From contig JANJUH010000101.1 of the NCBI GenBank assembly GCA_024710675.1, forward strand, positions 1 to 9,087: DNA of 9,087 nt. Reading direction: 5' to 3'. The DNA comes from Lysobacterales bacterium (lineage in GTDB: Bacteria; Pseudomonadota; Gammaproteobacteria; Xanthomonadales; SZUA-5). Shown here piece after piece: positions 1 to 6,426 of this stretch. The first letter of the stretch is position 1; every line of letters begins with the position of its first letter. A program made the translations under genes and the position numbers. The notes beneath the pieces are model-generated. The model had not been told where the DNA came from. It ran no database searches and was given only the letters and a program-made list of their open reading frames with translations.

Positions 1-1464
1 CTTGCGGGCGCGGATGTTCTGGTACATCAGCGGCTGCGTGGCCGCCGGCTCGTCGGCCTCGTTGTGGCCGTGGCGGCGGTAGCAGACCAGGTCGATGACG
101 ATGTCGCGCTTGAAGGCCTGGCGGTAGTCGAGCGCGACCTGGGCGCAATACAGCACCGCTTCCGGGTCGTCGGCATTGACATGCAGCACGGGCGCCGAGA
201 CGATCTTGGCGACATCGGTGCAGTACTGCGTCGAGCGCGCGTCCTGCGGGTTGCTGGTGGTGAAGCCGACCTGGTTGTTGACCACGATGTGGACGGTGCC
301 GCCGACGGCGTAGCCGCGCGCCTGCGACATCTGGAACAACTCCATCACCACGCCCTGGCCGGCGAAGGCGGCATCGCCGTGGACCAGGATCGGCAGCACC
401 TGCTTGCGTTCGTGGTCGTGACGACGGGTCTGGCGCGCGCGCACGGAGCCGGCAACCACCGGGTCGATGATCTCGAGGTGCGATGGATTGAAGCCCAGCG
501 CAAGGTGCACGGCACCGCCGGGCGTGGCCACGTCGGAGGAGAAGCCGAGGTGGTACTTCACGTCGCCGGAGTGGGCCGGGTCGGAATGGTCCTCGTGCTT
601 GCCCTCGAAGGCATCGAAGAGTGCCCGCGGCGGCTTGCCGAGGATGTTCACCAGCACGTTCAGGCGGCCGCGGTGGGCCATGCCGATGACCACGTCCTTG
701 ACGCCATCCTTGCCGGCGCGCTGGACGATCTCGTCGAGCATCGGGATCAGCGAGTCGCCGCCTTCCAGCGAGAAGCGCTTCTGGCCGACGTACTTGGTGT
801 GCAGATAGCGTTCGAGGCCCTCGGCCGCGGTCAGGCGGTCGAGCACGCGGAGCTTCTGCGCGGTGCTGAAACCGAAGGCACCGGCCGGACCCTCGAAGCG
901 CTCCTGCATCCAGCGCCGCTGGGCGTACTCGGTGATGTGCATGAACTCGGCGCCGATCGAACCGCAATAGGCGCCCTCGAGTCGCTTCTGGGCGTCCCGG
1001 AGCTTGCCGCGACGGCCGCCGGCCAGCGTCGAGAGGTCGAACTCGGTATCGAGGTCCGCCTGCGAGAGTCCATGGAACTCGGGCGAGAGGTCCGGCACCG
1101 ACTCGGGTGGGGTCAGGCCGAGCGGATCGAGGTGTGCGGCCAGGTGGCCGCGGGTCCGGTACGCGTTGATCAGCTTGAGCACCGCGCCCTGCTTGGCCTG
1201 GTCGTCCGAATGCGCGGAGGCACTGGCGGCATGCAGCAGGTGCTTGGCACCGGCGCGGGAAAGCTCGCCGATCTGCTTGAGGATCGGGCCGTGGGCGACA
1301 TCGCGCGCCGCCCCGGCCTGCTGCAGCGCATCGAAGTAGCTGCGCCAGCGCGGTGCGAGCGCAGAGGGGTCGGCCAGATAGGCTTCGTAGAGTTCTTCGA
1401 CGAAGGCGGCATTGGCGCCCGAGAGCGGCGAGGACTGGTAGAGCTCGTTGAGATCAGCGCACAC
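1..1464 (-). CDS. sucA: 2-oxoglutarate dehydrogenase E1 component, N-terminal 488 residues (runs off left edge)
   Basis: Thiamine-diphosphate-dependent E1 subunit of the 2-oxoglutarate dehydrogenase complex. It decarboxylates 2-oxoglutarate and passes the succinyl group to the E2 lipoyl domain in the TCA cycle (cytoplasm). Seen: the N-terminal E2-binding-type segment LYQSSPLSGANAAFVEELY (about residues 8-26); GMAHRGRLN (261-269) with the active-site His; SGDVKYHLG (299-307); GFNPSHLE (324-331); GDAAFAGQG (363-371), whose Asp binds Mg-ThDP; NNQVGFTTS (396-404); and RRHGHNEADEP (463-473). The full family length is about 930-945 residues, so roughly half is visible and sucB, the usual downstream gene, would lie to the left. 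The start is a GTG at 1462-1464, giving a normal N-terminus about 10 residues before the conserved SSPLSG; no good Shine-Dalgarno sequence precedes it, and no ATG fits. Identity is very secure, the exact start less so. Confidence 0.97.
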   Translation of the reverse strand, partial: MCADLNELYQSSPLSGANAAFVEELYEAYLADPSALAPRWRSYFDALQQAGAARDVAHGPILKQIGELSRAGAKHLLHAASASAHSDDQAKQGAVLKLINAYRTRGHLAAHLDPLGLTPPESVPDLSPEFHGLSQADLDTEFDLSTLAGGRRGKLRDAQKRLEGAYCGSIGAEFMHITEYAQRRWMQERFEGPAGAFGFSTAQKLRVLDRLTAAEGLERYLHTKYVGQKRFSLEGGDSLIPMLDEIVQRAGKDGVKDVVIGMAHRGRLNVLVNILGKPPRALFDAFEGKHEDHSDPAHSGDVKYHLGFSSDVATPGGAVHLALGFNPSHLEIIDPVVAGSVRARQTRRHDHERKQVLPILVHGDAAFAGQGVVMELFQMSQARGYAVGGTVHIVVNNQVGFTTSNPQDARSTQYCTDVAKIVSAPVLHVNADDPEAVLYCAQVALDYRQAFKRDIVIDLVCYRRHGHNEADEPAATQPLMYQNIRARK

Positions 1465-1528
1465 GGCAGGTCTGCGAGGTGAGGGCAGGGGCTCGCGCTC
1501 CCGAGGGAGGGCTACGCGAAGGCGGCGA

Positions 1529-1534
1529 AGTATA
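1529..1534 (-). promoter_or_regulatory. Possible -10 box for sucA
   Basis: On the minus strand the hexamer TATACT (one mismatch to TATAAT) lies about 65 nt upstream of the sucA GTG, in an otherwise GC-rich stretch. At the expected 16-18 nt further upstream there is no recognisable -35 hexamer (GAATCC region). It is therefore only a candidate, either activator-dependent or chance. Confidence 0.3.
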
Positions 1535-1607
1535 GCGGGCGCAATCCGAACGGATTCGCACTCGCGATGCGCTGGGAGGCGGATTTGGACCAAAGTCGCT
1601 GGCGAAT

Positions 1608-1844
1608 AGTGGGTGGTCCGCGCGCCGCAGGCGCGCCCAGTGGTGAGTGGTGAGTGGCAGGAGCGGCTCCCCTGCCCTCCGGGCGCTCTGGGCGCTTGTA
1701 TTTTGCTCACCAGCTGCGACCGGAAGAGCGTCCGGATGAATCCGGACCCACAAGAGCATCGCGAGCTCGTGGGTCGGCATTCATGCCGACGCTTCTGCCA
1801 TTCACCACTGAGCACGCCGCAGGCGGGCGGACCACTGACCACTC
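1608..1844. repeat. Composite inverted repeat with heptamer units, enclosing a REP pair
   Basis: Arm 1 (1608-1660) and the reverse complement of arm 2 (1795-1844) align over about 45 bp: both contain GTGGTCCGC, then CGCC-N3-GGCG, then CAGTGGTGA, then TGGCAG. Arm 1 has a perfect 7-bp hairpin GCGCGCC-GCA-GGCGCGC; arm 2 has the same hairpin with one mismatch. Arm 1 carries 2.7 copies of AGTGGTG (1639-1657). Arm 2 lacks exactly one of these 7-bp units, but carries two copies of GACCACT (1830-1843) on its outer side. Between the arms lie 134 bp holding two REP hairpins. No transposase, no target duplication and no gene is seen. This fills most of the 378-bp gap between sucA and the DUF423 gene, and its right end touches the DUF423 stop codon (1843-1845). 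Confidence 0.7.
1730..1790. repeat. Pair of inverted REP-type hairpins
   Basis: Two 18-bp hairpins lie with their GTGGG/CCCAC heads facing inward. The left one is GTCCGGATGAATCCGGAC (1730-1747) followed by CCAC. The right one is preceded by GTGG and reads GTCGGCATTCATGCCGAC (1773-1790). Read on the same strand both share the outer GTC/GAC and the loop ATGAAT, but the inner stem differs (CGG/CCG against GGC/GCC) with pairing kept. The 'GTGG plus imperfect palindrome' layout is the REP signature. The function is unknown; it may be a transcript-end structure or a RAYT-mobilised repeat. Confidence 0.7.
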
Positions 1845-2259
1845 ACGGCTTCTGAGCCACAAACCCCCATGCCAACACCAGCCACCCCGCCATCATCGCC
1901 GCACCGCCCCAGGGGACGATGGGGATCAGCGCGGTGACCGGCGTCAGCGCGGCCAGGTAAAGCCCGCCGCAGAAGACCAGCACGCCGGCCAGCAGCAGCC
2001 AGGCGCCGATGAGCCATGCCCGCGGCGCGCAACGGGCCTGCGCGAGACCGATCGCCAGCAGGGCAGGGACATGGGCCAGATGCAGTCGCAGTGCGGTCTC
2101 GAAGCGCACTTCGGCGCGACCGACGAGCAGGTGGTCGAAGGCATGGGCGCCAAGCGCGCCGAGAAGGACCGCGGCGAAGCCGAGCAGGGCGGCGGCGGCG
2201 AGGATGGGGCGGGCAGGGTTGGCGGCTTGCTTCATCGGTTCATTCAGCTGTCGCGCCAT
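1843..2259 (-). CDS. DUF423 family small membrane protein (YgdD-like)
   Basis: A 138-residue hydrophobic inner-membrane protein of unknown function. The call rests on the order of conserved DUF423 elements: LLGALGAHAF (about 32-41) at the end of the first helix, FETALRLHLAH (53-63), FCGGLYLAALT (96-106, family form F-S/C-G-S-LY), and the Pro/Gly-rich PIVPWGG (113-119) before the last helix. Four membrane segments are apparent, near 18-38, 62-75, 81-104 and 115-134. I chose the ATG at 2257-2259 because an AGG/AAGG stretch lies just upstream. An in-frame ATG at 2233-2235 gives 130 residues, closer to the usual length (about 120-131), and may be the true start. The reading frame stays open further upstream, but only through repeat DNA. 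No functional link to sucA is evident; the DUF4340 gene upstream is separated by 327 bp of repeats, so it is probably transcribed separately. Confidence 0.88.
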   Translation of the reverse strand: MARQLNEPMKQAANPARPILAAAALLGFAAVLLGALGAHAFDHLLVGRAEVRFETALRLHLAHVPALLAIGLAQARCAPRAWLIGAWLLLAGVLVFCGGLYLAALTPVTALIPIVPWGGAAMMAGWLVLAWGFVAQKP

Positions 2260-2281
2260 ACCTTGCCTGAGTTCTGCAAAG

Positions 2282-2359
2282 CGATGTGGGAGCGCCCTTG
2301 TGGCGCGATCGGATGGACTTGGGGCAGCCCATTCGCGCGTCAAGCGCGCTCCCACATCG
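2282..2359. repeat. REPIN-like element 1 (two inverted REPs, heads outward)
   Basis: A 78-bp unit bounded by CGATGTGGGAGCGC and its exact inverse. Left REP: GTGGGA, then hairpin GCGCC-CTTGT-GGCGC (2292-2306). Right REP, read on the minus strand: GTGGGA, then hairpin GCGCG-CTTGA-CGCGC (2335-2349). The last stem base pair is swapped between the two arms with pairing kept. A GTGG head followed by a small hairpin, paired in inverse orientation over 70-100 bp, is the hallmark of REPINs, which are moved in trans by RAYT transposases (family knowledge). No RAYT gene is in this window. Confidence 0.8.
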
Positions 2360-2374
2360 ATTTCTGCGAGCCTC

Positions 2375-2441
2375 TCCCGAGTCCCGAGTCCCGAGTCCCG
2401 AGTCCCGAGTCCCGAGTCCCGAGTCCCGAGTCCCGAGTCCC
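2375..2441. repeat. GTCCCGA heptamer tandem array (about 9.6 copies)
   Basis: Eight perfect consecutive copies of GTCCCGA (2381-2436), with a partial TCCCGA before (2375-2380) and GTCCC after (2437-2441). It lies between the two REPIN-like elements and in no credible gene. Because 7 is not a multiple of 3, any frame through it gives a 7-residue peptide repeat (such as SPESRVP or DSGLGTR); such peptides are typical spurious translations in Xanthomonadales-like genomes. A perfect array of this length is expected to vary in copy number between strains. Confidence 0.95.
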
Positions 2442-2475
2442 TGGACACCCTGTCGGCTGCCCGGGGCCTTCGGTT

Positions 2476-2551
2476 CGATGTGGGAGCGCCCTTGTGGCGC
2501 GATCGGACTGCCTCGAAGCATCGATCGCGCGTCAAGCGCGCTCCCACATCG
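2476..2551. repeat. REPIN-like element 2 (two inverted REPs, heads outward)
   Basis: A 76-bp unit with the same ends and the same two arms as the element at 2282-2359: left hairpin GCGCC-CTTGT-GGCGC (2486-2500), right hairpin arms GCGCG/CGCGC (2527-2541). The central bases between the arms differ from the first copy. Conserved asymmetric arms with a variable centre fit two members of one REPIN family rather than a recent simple duplication of the whole segment. Confidence 0.8.
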
Positions 2552-2553
2552 GT

Positions 2554-2574
2554 CCCGGAGAACGTCTCCCCGGG
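2554..2574 (-). terminator. Hairpin downstream of the ABC operon, possible terminator
   Basis: A stem-loop begins 12 bp past the DUF4340 stop codon: CCC plus GGAGA pair with TCTCC and GGG around the loop ACG, with a 2-nt CC bulge, giving an 8-bp GC-rich stem. There is no U-tract on the minus strand after it, so it is not a textbook intrinsic terminator. It could instead stabilise the 3' end. The REPIN hairpins directly beyond could add to this. Confidence 0.35.
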
Positions 2575-2586
2575 TCCCGAAACACC

Positions 2587-3795
2587 TCACTTCGCCGGTT
2601 CGGCCTCGAGCAAATCGACCATCTTCTTGCGGATGTTGGCGGCCTTCCACGTCGGGATCGCGTAGCTCCAGCCGGAGGTGCGGCTGTTGATCTCGGCGAT
2701 GGCCTTGTCGAGTTCGGCCCGCTTGTCGGCCAGTGCCTTGTCGGCATCGAAGGGTTCCGGAAGCGCATCGGCCGTGACGTCGGTGGCCTCGCCTTCCTTG
2801 CCATCCGCGCTCGCCGCCTCGGCCTTGGCCTTGGCTTCGGCCTCGGCAGTCGCGCGATCGGCGTCGGCCCTGGCCTTTTCCGCATCGATCCAGGCGGCCA
2901 GTCGCTCCTCGTCGAGGCGCGCCGTATAGCGTGACCAGACCTTGCCATCGACATCCCACAGCCTGGCCTCGACGACCATGCCCGCGTAGGTGGTGTAGGT
3001 GGCAGTCCAGGTGCCGGCGGGGTCGGGCTCGCGCTCGGCGGCGGGTGCGACATCCTCGAGGTTGAGCGAGGCCAGTGCGCCGCCGATCAGGTTGCCGCCC
3101 GATTCCGAGGCCAGCTTGCGGCCCTTGGGGATGTCGAGCACGCTGTAGTTGAAGGCCGCCGGATCGTCCTTCTCGATGCGGACGACGCTGGCGTCGGGCG
3201 CGGTCACGCTGACGCTGCGCACTTCGTCCGAAGGCAGGTCGATGATCTGCTTGACCAGCCAGTTGCCGCCTTCCTTGTCGGGCACGAGCTGGCCGCTGGC
3301 GAGCAGGGCTTGTTCCTCGCCGGCGCGACGGACGAAGGTGCCGGGGGCGCCGGTGCCCGCGCTGATGCCGACGATCAGGCCGACCGGCTGCGGCAGCCCG
3401 CCGAGTTCGACGAGCTGACCCTTGGCCTCGACATCCGTGATGTCCTCGACACCGAGGCGGCTGTAGTTCTCGGGTTTGCGGGTCTTCTCCTCGCGTACCT
3501 TCGATTCGGACAGCGCCAGCAGGTACTCGCGCACCTTGCCGACATCGGCGGGGTAGTTCTGGCGATTGGCGACGGTCCAGCCCGCCTCTCCGCGCGCCAG
3601 TTCGGCGATCACGACGCCACCGGCGCCGCTGATCTTCAGCGAGTCGACCTCGTTGATGCGGGTGGCCAGGTCGGCCACCAGTGGCGCGGAGGCGGTGGAT
3701 CCGCCGCTGCCCTGCTGGTTGCGGCTGATCCACAAGCCGGCGGCGAGCACGGCCACGGTGACGGGTACGAGGACGATGAGTCGGTTCGTGGCCAT
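2587..3795 (-). CDS. DUF4340 domain-containing membrane-anchored protein
   Basis: A 402-residue protein with one N-terminal membrane anchor (about 6-24, LIVLVPVTVAVLAAGLWI) and a large domain that is probably extracytoplasmic. DUF4340 features seen: an N-terminal 'VDSLKIS...GWTVANRQNYPAD...VREYLLALSESKVRE' pattern (about 50-102), then KTRKPENYSRLGVED (104-118), and a repeat-like second half with NWLVKQIIDLPSDEV (178-192). Residues 304-335 form an Ala/Glu/Lys-rich low-complexity insert, and the C-terminus ends with W-x-Y-x-I-P-x-W (376-383). It is the last gene of the ABC operon: the start lies 4 nt after the GldG-like stop, with GGGAG about 9 nt before the ATG. DUF4340 genes commonly follow gldG-like genes. 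The biochemical role is unknown; an accessory role with the transporter is inferred. Confidence 0.9.
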   Translation of the reverse strand: MATNRLIVLVPVTVAVLAAGLWISRNQQGSGGSTASAPLVADLATRINEVDSLKISGAGGVVIAELARGEAGWTVANRQNYPADVGKVREYLLALSESKVREEKTRKPENYSRLGVEDITDVEAKGQLVELGGLPQPVGLIVGISAGTGAPGTFVRRAGEEQALLASGQLVPDKEGGNWLVKQIIDLPSDEVRSVSVTAPDASVVRIEKDDPAAFNYSVLDIPKGRKLASESGGNLIGGALASLNLEDVAPAAEREPDPAGTWTATYTTYAGMVVEARLWDVDGKVWSRYTARLDEERLAAWIDAEKARADADRATAEAEAKAKAEAASADGKEGEATDVTADALPEPFDADKALADKRAELDKAIAEINSRTSGWSYAIPTWKAANIRKKMVDLLEAEPAK

Positions 3796-3799
3796 GGCT

Positions 3800-5677
3800 T
3801 CAGACTCCCGTGGCGGCGACCTGGCGACGGCGGCGCCGGCGCAGCGACCACAGCGCCAGCGCCACCGCGATCACCAGCAGCGGCACCAGTGCAATGTTGA
3901 TGAACTTGAGCGTCGCGCCCAGGCGCTGGATGTCCTGGTCCAGGCTGCGACGGACATCACGCAGCTCCTTGCGGATCTTCAGCTTCTCTTCCTGGAAGCG
4001 CTGGATCTCGGCCTGCTGCTCGGGCGACAGGATCAGCGCGCTTTCCTCGTCCTTGCCGGCCTGCAGCTCGTTGATCTTCTGCTCGGTCTCGTTCAGGCGC
4101 TCCTGCAGCTGCACCTCGGTCTCGCGGAAGCGCTCGTCGGCGGCACGGCGCATGGCCTCGACCACCGTGAAGGGGCGCGCGCTGCTGTTGCGGCCGCGGA
4201 TCGAGATCAGCGCCGGCGAGCCGGACAGCATGTCGGCGGCGTTGACCACCAAGTCACCGTTGTCGGCGAAGGGACGCACCAGCGACTGGCCGAAGAAGTT
4301 CTGCACCTGCACCCACAGCCGGTTGGTCAGCAGGTCGGCGTCGGCGAAGACAATGAGCTGCACGTCCTCGGCGGCCTCGGCGACGTGGCCCTCGCGCTCG
4401 GCGCGGTCGGGGAAGGCGCTCTTCAACTTGCCGCTCAGACGCGCGGCGATCACGTGGTTCTCGCCGCTCGGCGTGAAGTCCTTCAAGAGCTCGCGCGGAT
4501 CGGGCAGGAAGCGGATGCGCTCGGTCGACACCGTGGCCGAGTCGGCGCTCGACTGCAGCAGCGGTTCCAGCGTCAACGCCGAACCTTCCTTCAGCTTCAA
4601 CTGGCCGACCGAGTCGACATTGAGCTGCTCCAGCTTGGCCGTCAGCAGGTCGTCGGCATTCATCTGCGCGCTGCGCAGGCCGAGGATCAGCGGATGCGTG
4701 ACCGGCGGCTCGTTGGCACTCACCTGCACCTGCAGGCCGAGGGCGCGGTCGACGACGACCTCGTCGGCCTTGTACTCGACACCCCAGGCCTCGAAGAGCT
4801 TGGGCAGGTTCGAGCTCTTGTCGGCAAACATCGCCGCGCTCGGGTTGTTCGGATCATTACCCGAGGTGTCGGCGCCGGCGTTCGGGTCGACGAACACGAT
4901 AGCGCGCCCGCCCTTGAGCAGGAACTGGTCGATCGCGTACTGGGTGTCCTCGGACAGCGCCTTGGGGTGCACGATCAGCAGCAGCTTCACGGCCTCGTCG
5001 ATGGTCGTCAGCTCGGTGCCGAGCGGACGCACCTCGAACAGGTCTGCGAGTTGCTGGTAGACCGCCCACGGATCGCTCATGCGCTGCGTGGCGGGATCGA
5101 AGCCGCCCACCAGCGGCAGCGAGCTGATCAGGCCGATGACCGGCTTGTCGGGCTTGACCAGCGCCTGCACCAGCTTGGCGACTTCGTACTCGAGGAAGAG
5201 TTCGCGGTCGGGCTGGAAGAAGGGGATGGCGGCACGGCCGTTGAGGCTGTTGCTGCCCGCCAGGCCGAAGAACAGCTTCTCGCCGGTGCTGCCCACCGGC
5301 ACCGACTGCAGGCCGTAGGCGGCGGCCTCGTCCTCCTCCTCGCTGAAGGGCTGCGGATCGATGACCGACAGCCTGAGCTTCCCGCCCGATCGTCCGGCCA
5401 TCTCTTCCAGCAGTTCGCGCACGCGCTGGGCGTAGGTGCGCACCGGCGGCAGGTCGCGGCTGGCTTCGTCGGAAAAGTAGAAGTAGAGGTTGATCGGCTC
5501 GTCGATGCCGGCGATGACTTCCTTGCTGCCTTCGCTGAGGGTGTACTCGTTGTTGGCCGTCAGGTCGATGCGCGCGCCGCGCAGCACGAGGTTGGACACA
5601 ATGGTGGCGCCGATGAAGAGCAGCAGCAGGACCAGCAGGGTCAGGCCGCCCGAGGCGCGCTTCTGGATCGCGTTCAT
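3800..5677 (-). CDS. GldG-like ABC transporter auxiliary protein
   Basis: A 625-residue protein of the GldG / 'ABC-type uncharacterised transport system' family. Seen: an N-terminal membrane segment (about 10-31); a GldG-type domain beginning RIDLTANNEYTLSEGSKEVI (36-55) and continuing through LYFYFSD (64-70) and a run ending VIDPQPF (105-111); a central auxiliary domain with KPVIGLISSLPLVGG (178-192) and GGRAIVFVDPNAGAD (256-270); a second alpha/beta part with VQLIVFADADLL (439-450); a charged, probably coiled-coil stretch (about 505-582); and a C-terminal membrane segment (593-611) followed by six consecutive arginines (614-619) that should stay in the cytoplasm. Both ends are thus anchored, with the bulk probably periplasmic. 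The ATG at 5675-5677 was chosen because it has GGGAG 9 nt upstream and gives the expected N-terminus; the frame is open further upstream, inside the permease gene. It lies 14 nt after the permease stop. In Bacteroidetes, GldG works with GldA and GldF in gliding; here the role is unknown. Confidence 0.92.
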   Translation of the reverse strand: MNAIQKRASGGLTLLVLLLLFIGATIVSNLVLRGARIDLTANNEYTLSEGSKEVIAGIDEPINLYFYFSDEASRDLPPVRTYAQRVRELLEEMAGRSGGKLRLSVIDPQPFSEEEDEAAAYGLQSVPVGSTGEKLFFGLAGSNSLNGRAAIPFFQPDRELFLEYEVAKLVQALVKPDKPVIGLISSLPLVGGFDPATQRMSDPWAVYQQLADLFEVRPLGTELTTIDEAVKLLLIVHPKALSEDTQYAIDQFLLKGGRAIVFVDPNAGADTSGNDPNNPSAAMFADKSSNLPKLFEAWGVEYKADEVVVDRALGLQVQVSANEPPVTHPLILGLRSAQMNADDLLTAKLEQLNVDSVGQLKLKEGSALTLEPLLQSSADSATVSTERIRFLPDPRELLKDFTPSGENHVIAARLSGKLKSAFPDRAEREGHVAEAAEDVQLIVFADADLLTNRLWVQVQNFFGQSLVRPFADNGDLVVNAADMLSGSPALISIRGRNSSARPFTVVEAMRRAADERFRETEVQLQERLNETEQKINELQAGKDEESALILSPEQQAEIQRFQEEKLKIRKELRDVRRSLDQDIQRLGATLKFINIALVPLLVIAVALALWSLRRRRRRQVAATGV

Positions 5678-5691
5678 GGATGGGCTCTCCC

Positions 5692-6426
5692 TCAGTCCGC
5701 TTTCTTCAGGTCGATGACCACGCTGGTGGCGTACAGGAACACGCCGATCAGCAGGCCGAAGAAGACGAGATCGCGCAAATCGATGACGCCCTTGGCGATC
5801 GAGCTGAAGTGGGTGATGAAGCTGAGCGCAGCCACGCCATCGACCAGCCACTGCGGGAACACCAGCTTGGCCACCGACAGCACCAGCGGGTGGCCGGCCA
5901 GCAGCAGGCCGAAGCAGATCACCACGGTGATGATGAAGGCGATCACCTGGCTGCGGGTGGCGGCCGAGACGGCGCTGCCGATCGCCAGGAAGCCACCGGC
6001 CATCAGCAGGCTGCCGATGTAGCTGGCGAAGATCACACCGTTGTCGGGGTCACCGAGATAGTTGACGGTGATCCAGATCGGGAAGGTCAGGAACAGTGCG
6101 ATGCCGAGGAAGGCCCAGCCTGCCAGGAACTTGCCGAGCACGGCCTGGTTCTGCGTCACCGGCAGCGTCAACAGCAGTTCGATCGAGCCGGTGTTGCGTT
6201 CCTCTGCCCACATCCGCATCGCCACCGCCGGCACCAGGAACAGGTAGAGCCAGGGGTGGAAGTCGAAGAAGGGCTTGAGATCGGCCTGGCCACGCTCGAA
6301 CAGGCCGCCGAGCTGGAAGGCGAAAGCGCTTGCCAGCACCAGGAAGATGACGATGAAGACATAGGCCACCGGCGTCGCGAAGTAGCTCGCGAGCTCGCGC
6401 CGGAAGATCACCGACACGGGATTCAT
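5692..6426 (-). CDS. ABC-2 type transporter permease (GldF/NosY-like)
   Basis: A 244-residue integral membrane protein with about six helices (near 18-40, 55-72, 99-120, 131-155, 160-178, 218-238). The stretch MRMWAEERNTGSIELLLTLP (70-89) is the diagnostic coupling region of the ABC-2/GldF group (family form 'EE...GT-ELLLT-P'). The N-terminus RRELASYFATPVAYVFI (9-25) also matches that group. The ATG overlaps the end of the ATPase gene in an ATGA (6423-6426), which indicates translational coupling and a single complex. It probably works as a homodimer with two ATPase subunits. The substrate cannot be read from the sequence. Confidence 0.93.
   Translation of the reverse strand: MNPVSVIFRRELASYFATPVAYVFIVIFLVLASAFAFQLGGLFERGQADLKPFFDFHPWLYLFLVPAVAMRMWAEERNTGSIELLLTLPVTQNQAVLGKFLAGWAFLGIALFLTFPIWITVNYLGDPDNGVIFASYIGSLLMAGGFLAIGSAVSAATRSQVIAFIITVVICFGLLLAGHPLVLSVAKLVFPQWLVDGVAALSFITHFSSIAKGVIDLRDLVFFGLLIGVFLYATSVVIDLKKAD

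Noticed and set aside
64..1482. Long plus-strand open frame (472 codons) opposite sucA
   Set aside because: It is fully antisense to a gene with all SucA motifs; its His/Val/Arg/Gly-rich composition is what GC-rich complementary frames give, and it has no recognisable domain.
2282..2551. CRISPR array in the repeat-rich gap
   Set aside because: Only two palindromic elements plus a 7-bp array with no spacers; no evenly spaced direct repeats and no cas genes.
1654..2934. Plus-strand frame with SPESRVP repeats that looks like a repeat protein
   Set aside because: The peptide repeat is only the GTCCCGA DNA heptamer read in frame, and the rest is antisense to DUF423 and DUF4340 coding DNA or lies in REP sequence.
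2240..3733. Minus-strand 497-codon frame overlapping the DUF4340 gene
   Set aside because: It is an out-of-frame Arg/Gly-rich shadow that continues through the REPIN elements and heptamer array; the DUF4340 frame has the ribosome site and family motifs.
3566..6022. Very long plus-strand open frame (818 codons) across the GldG-like and DUF4340 genes
   Set aside because: It is antisense to three genes with clear family motifs. The sequence is Gln/Leu/Arg/Val/Gly-rich with no domain logic, and its start lies inside the DUF4340 gene; it is a shadow of high third-position GC.
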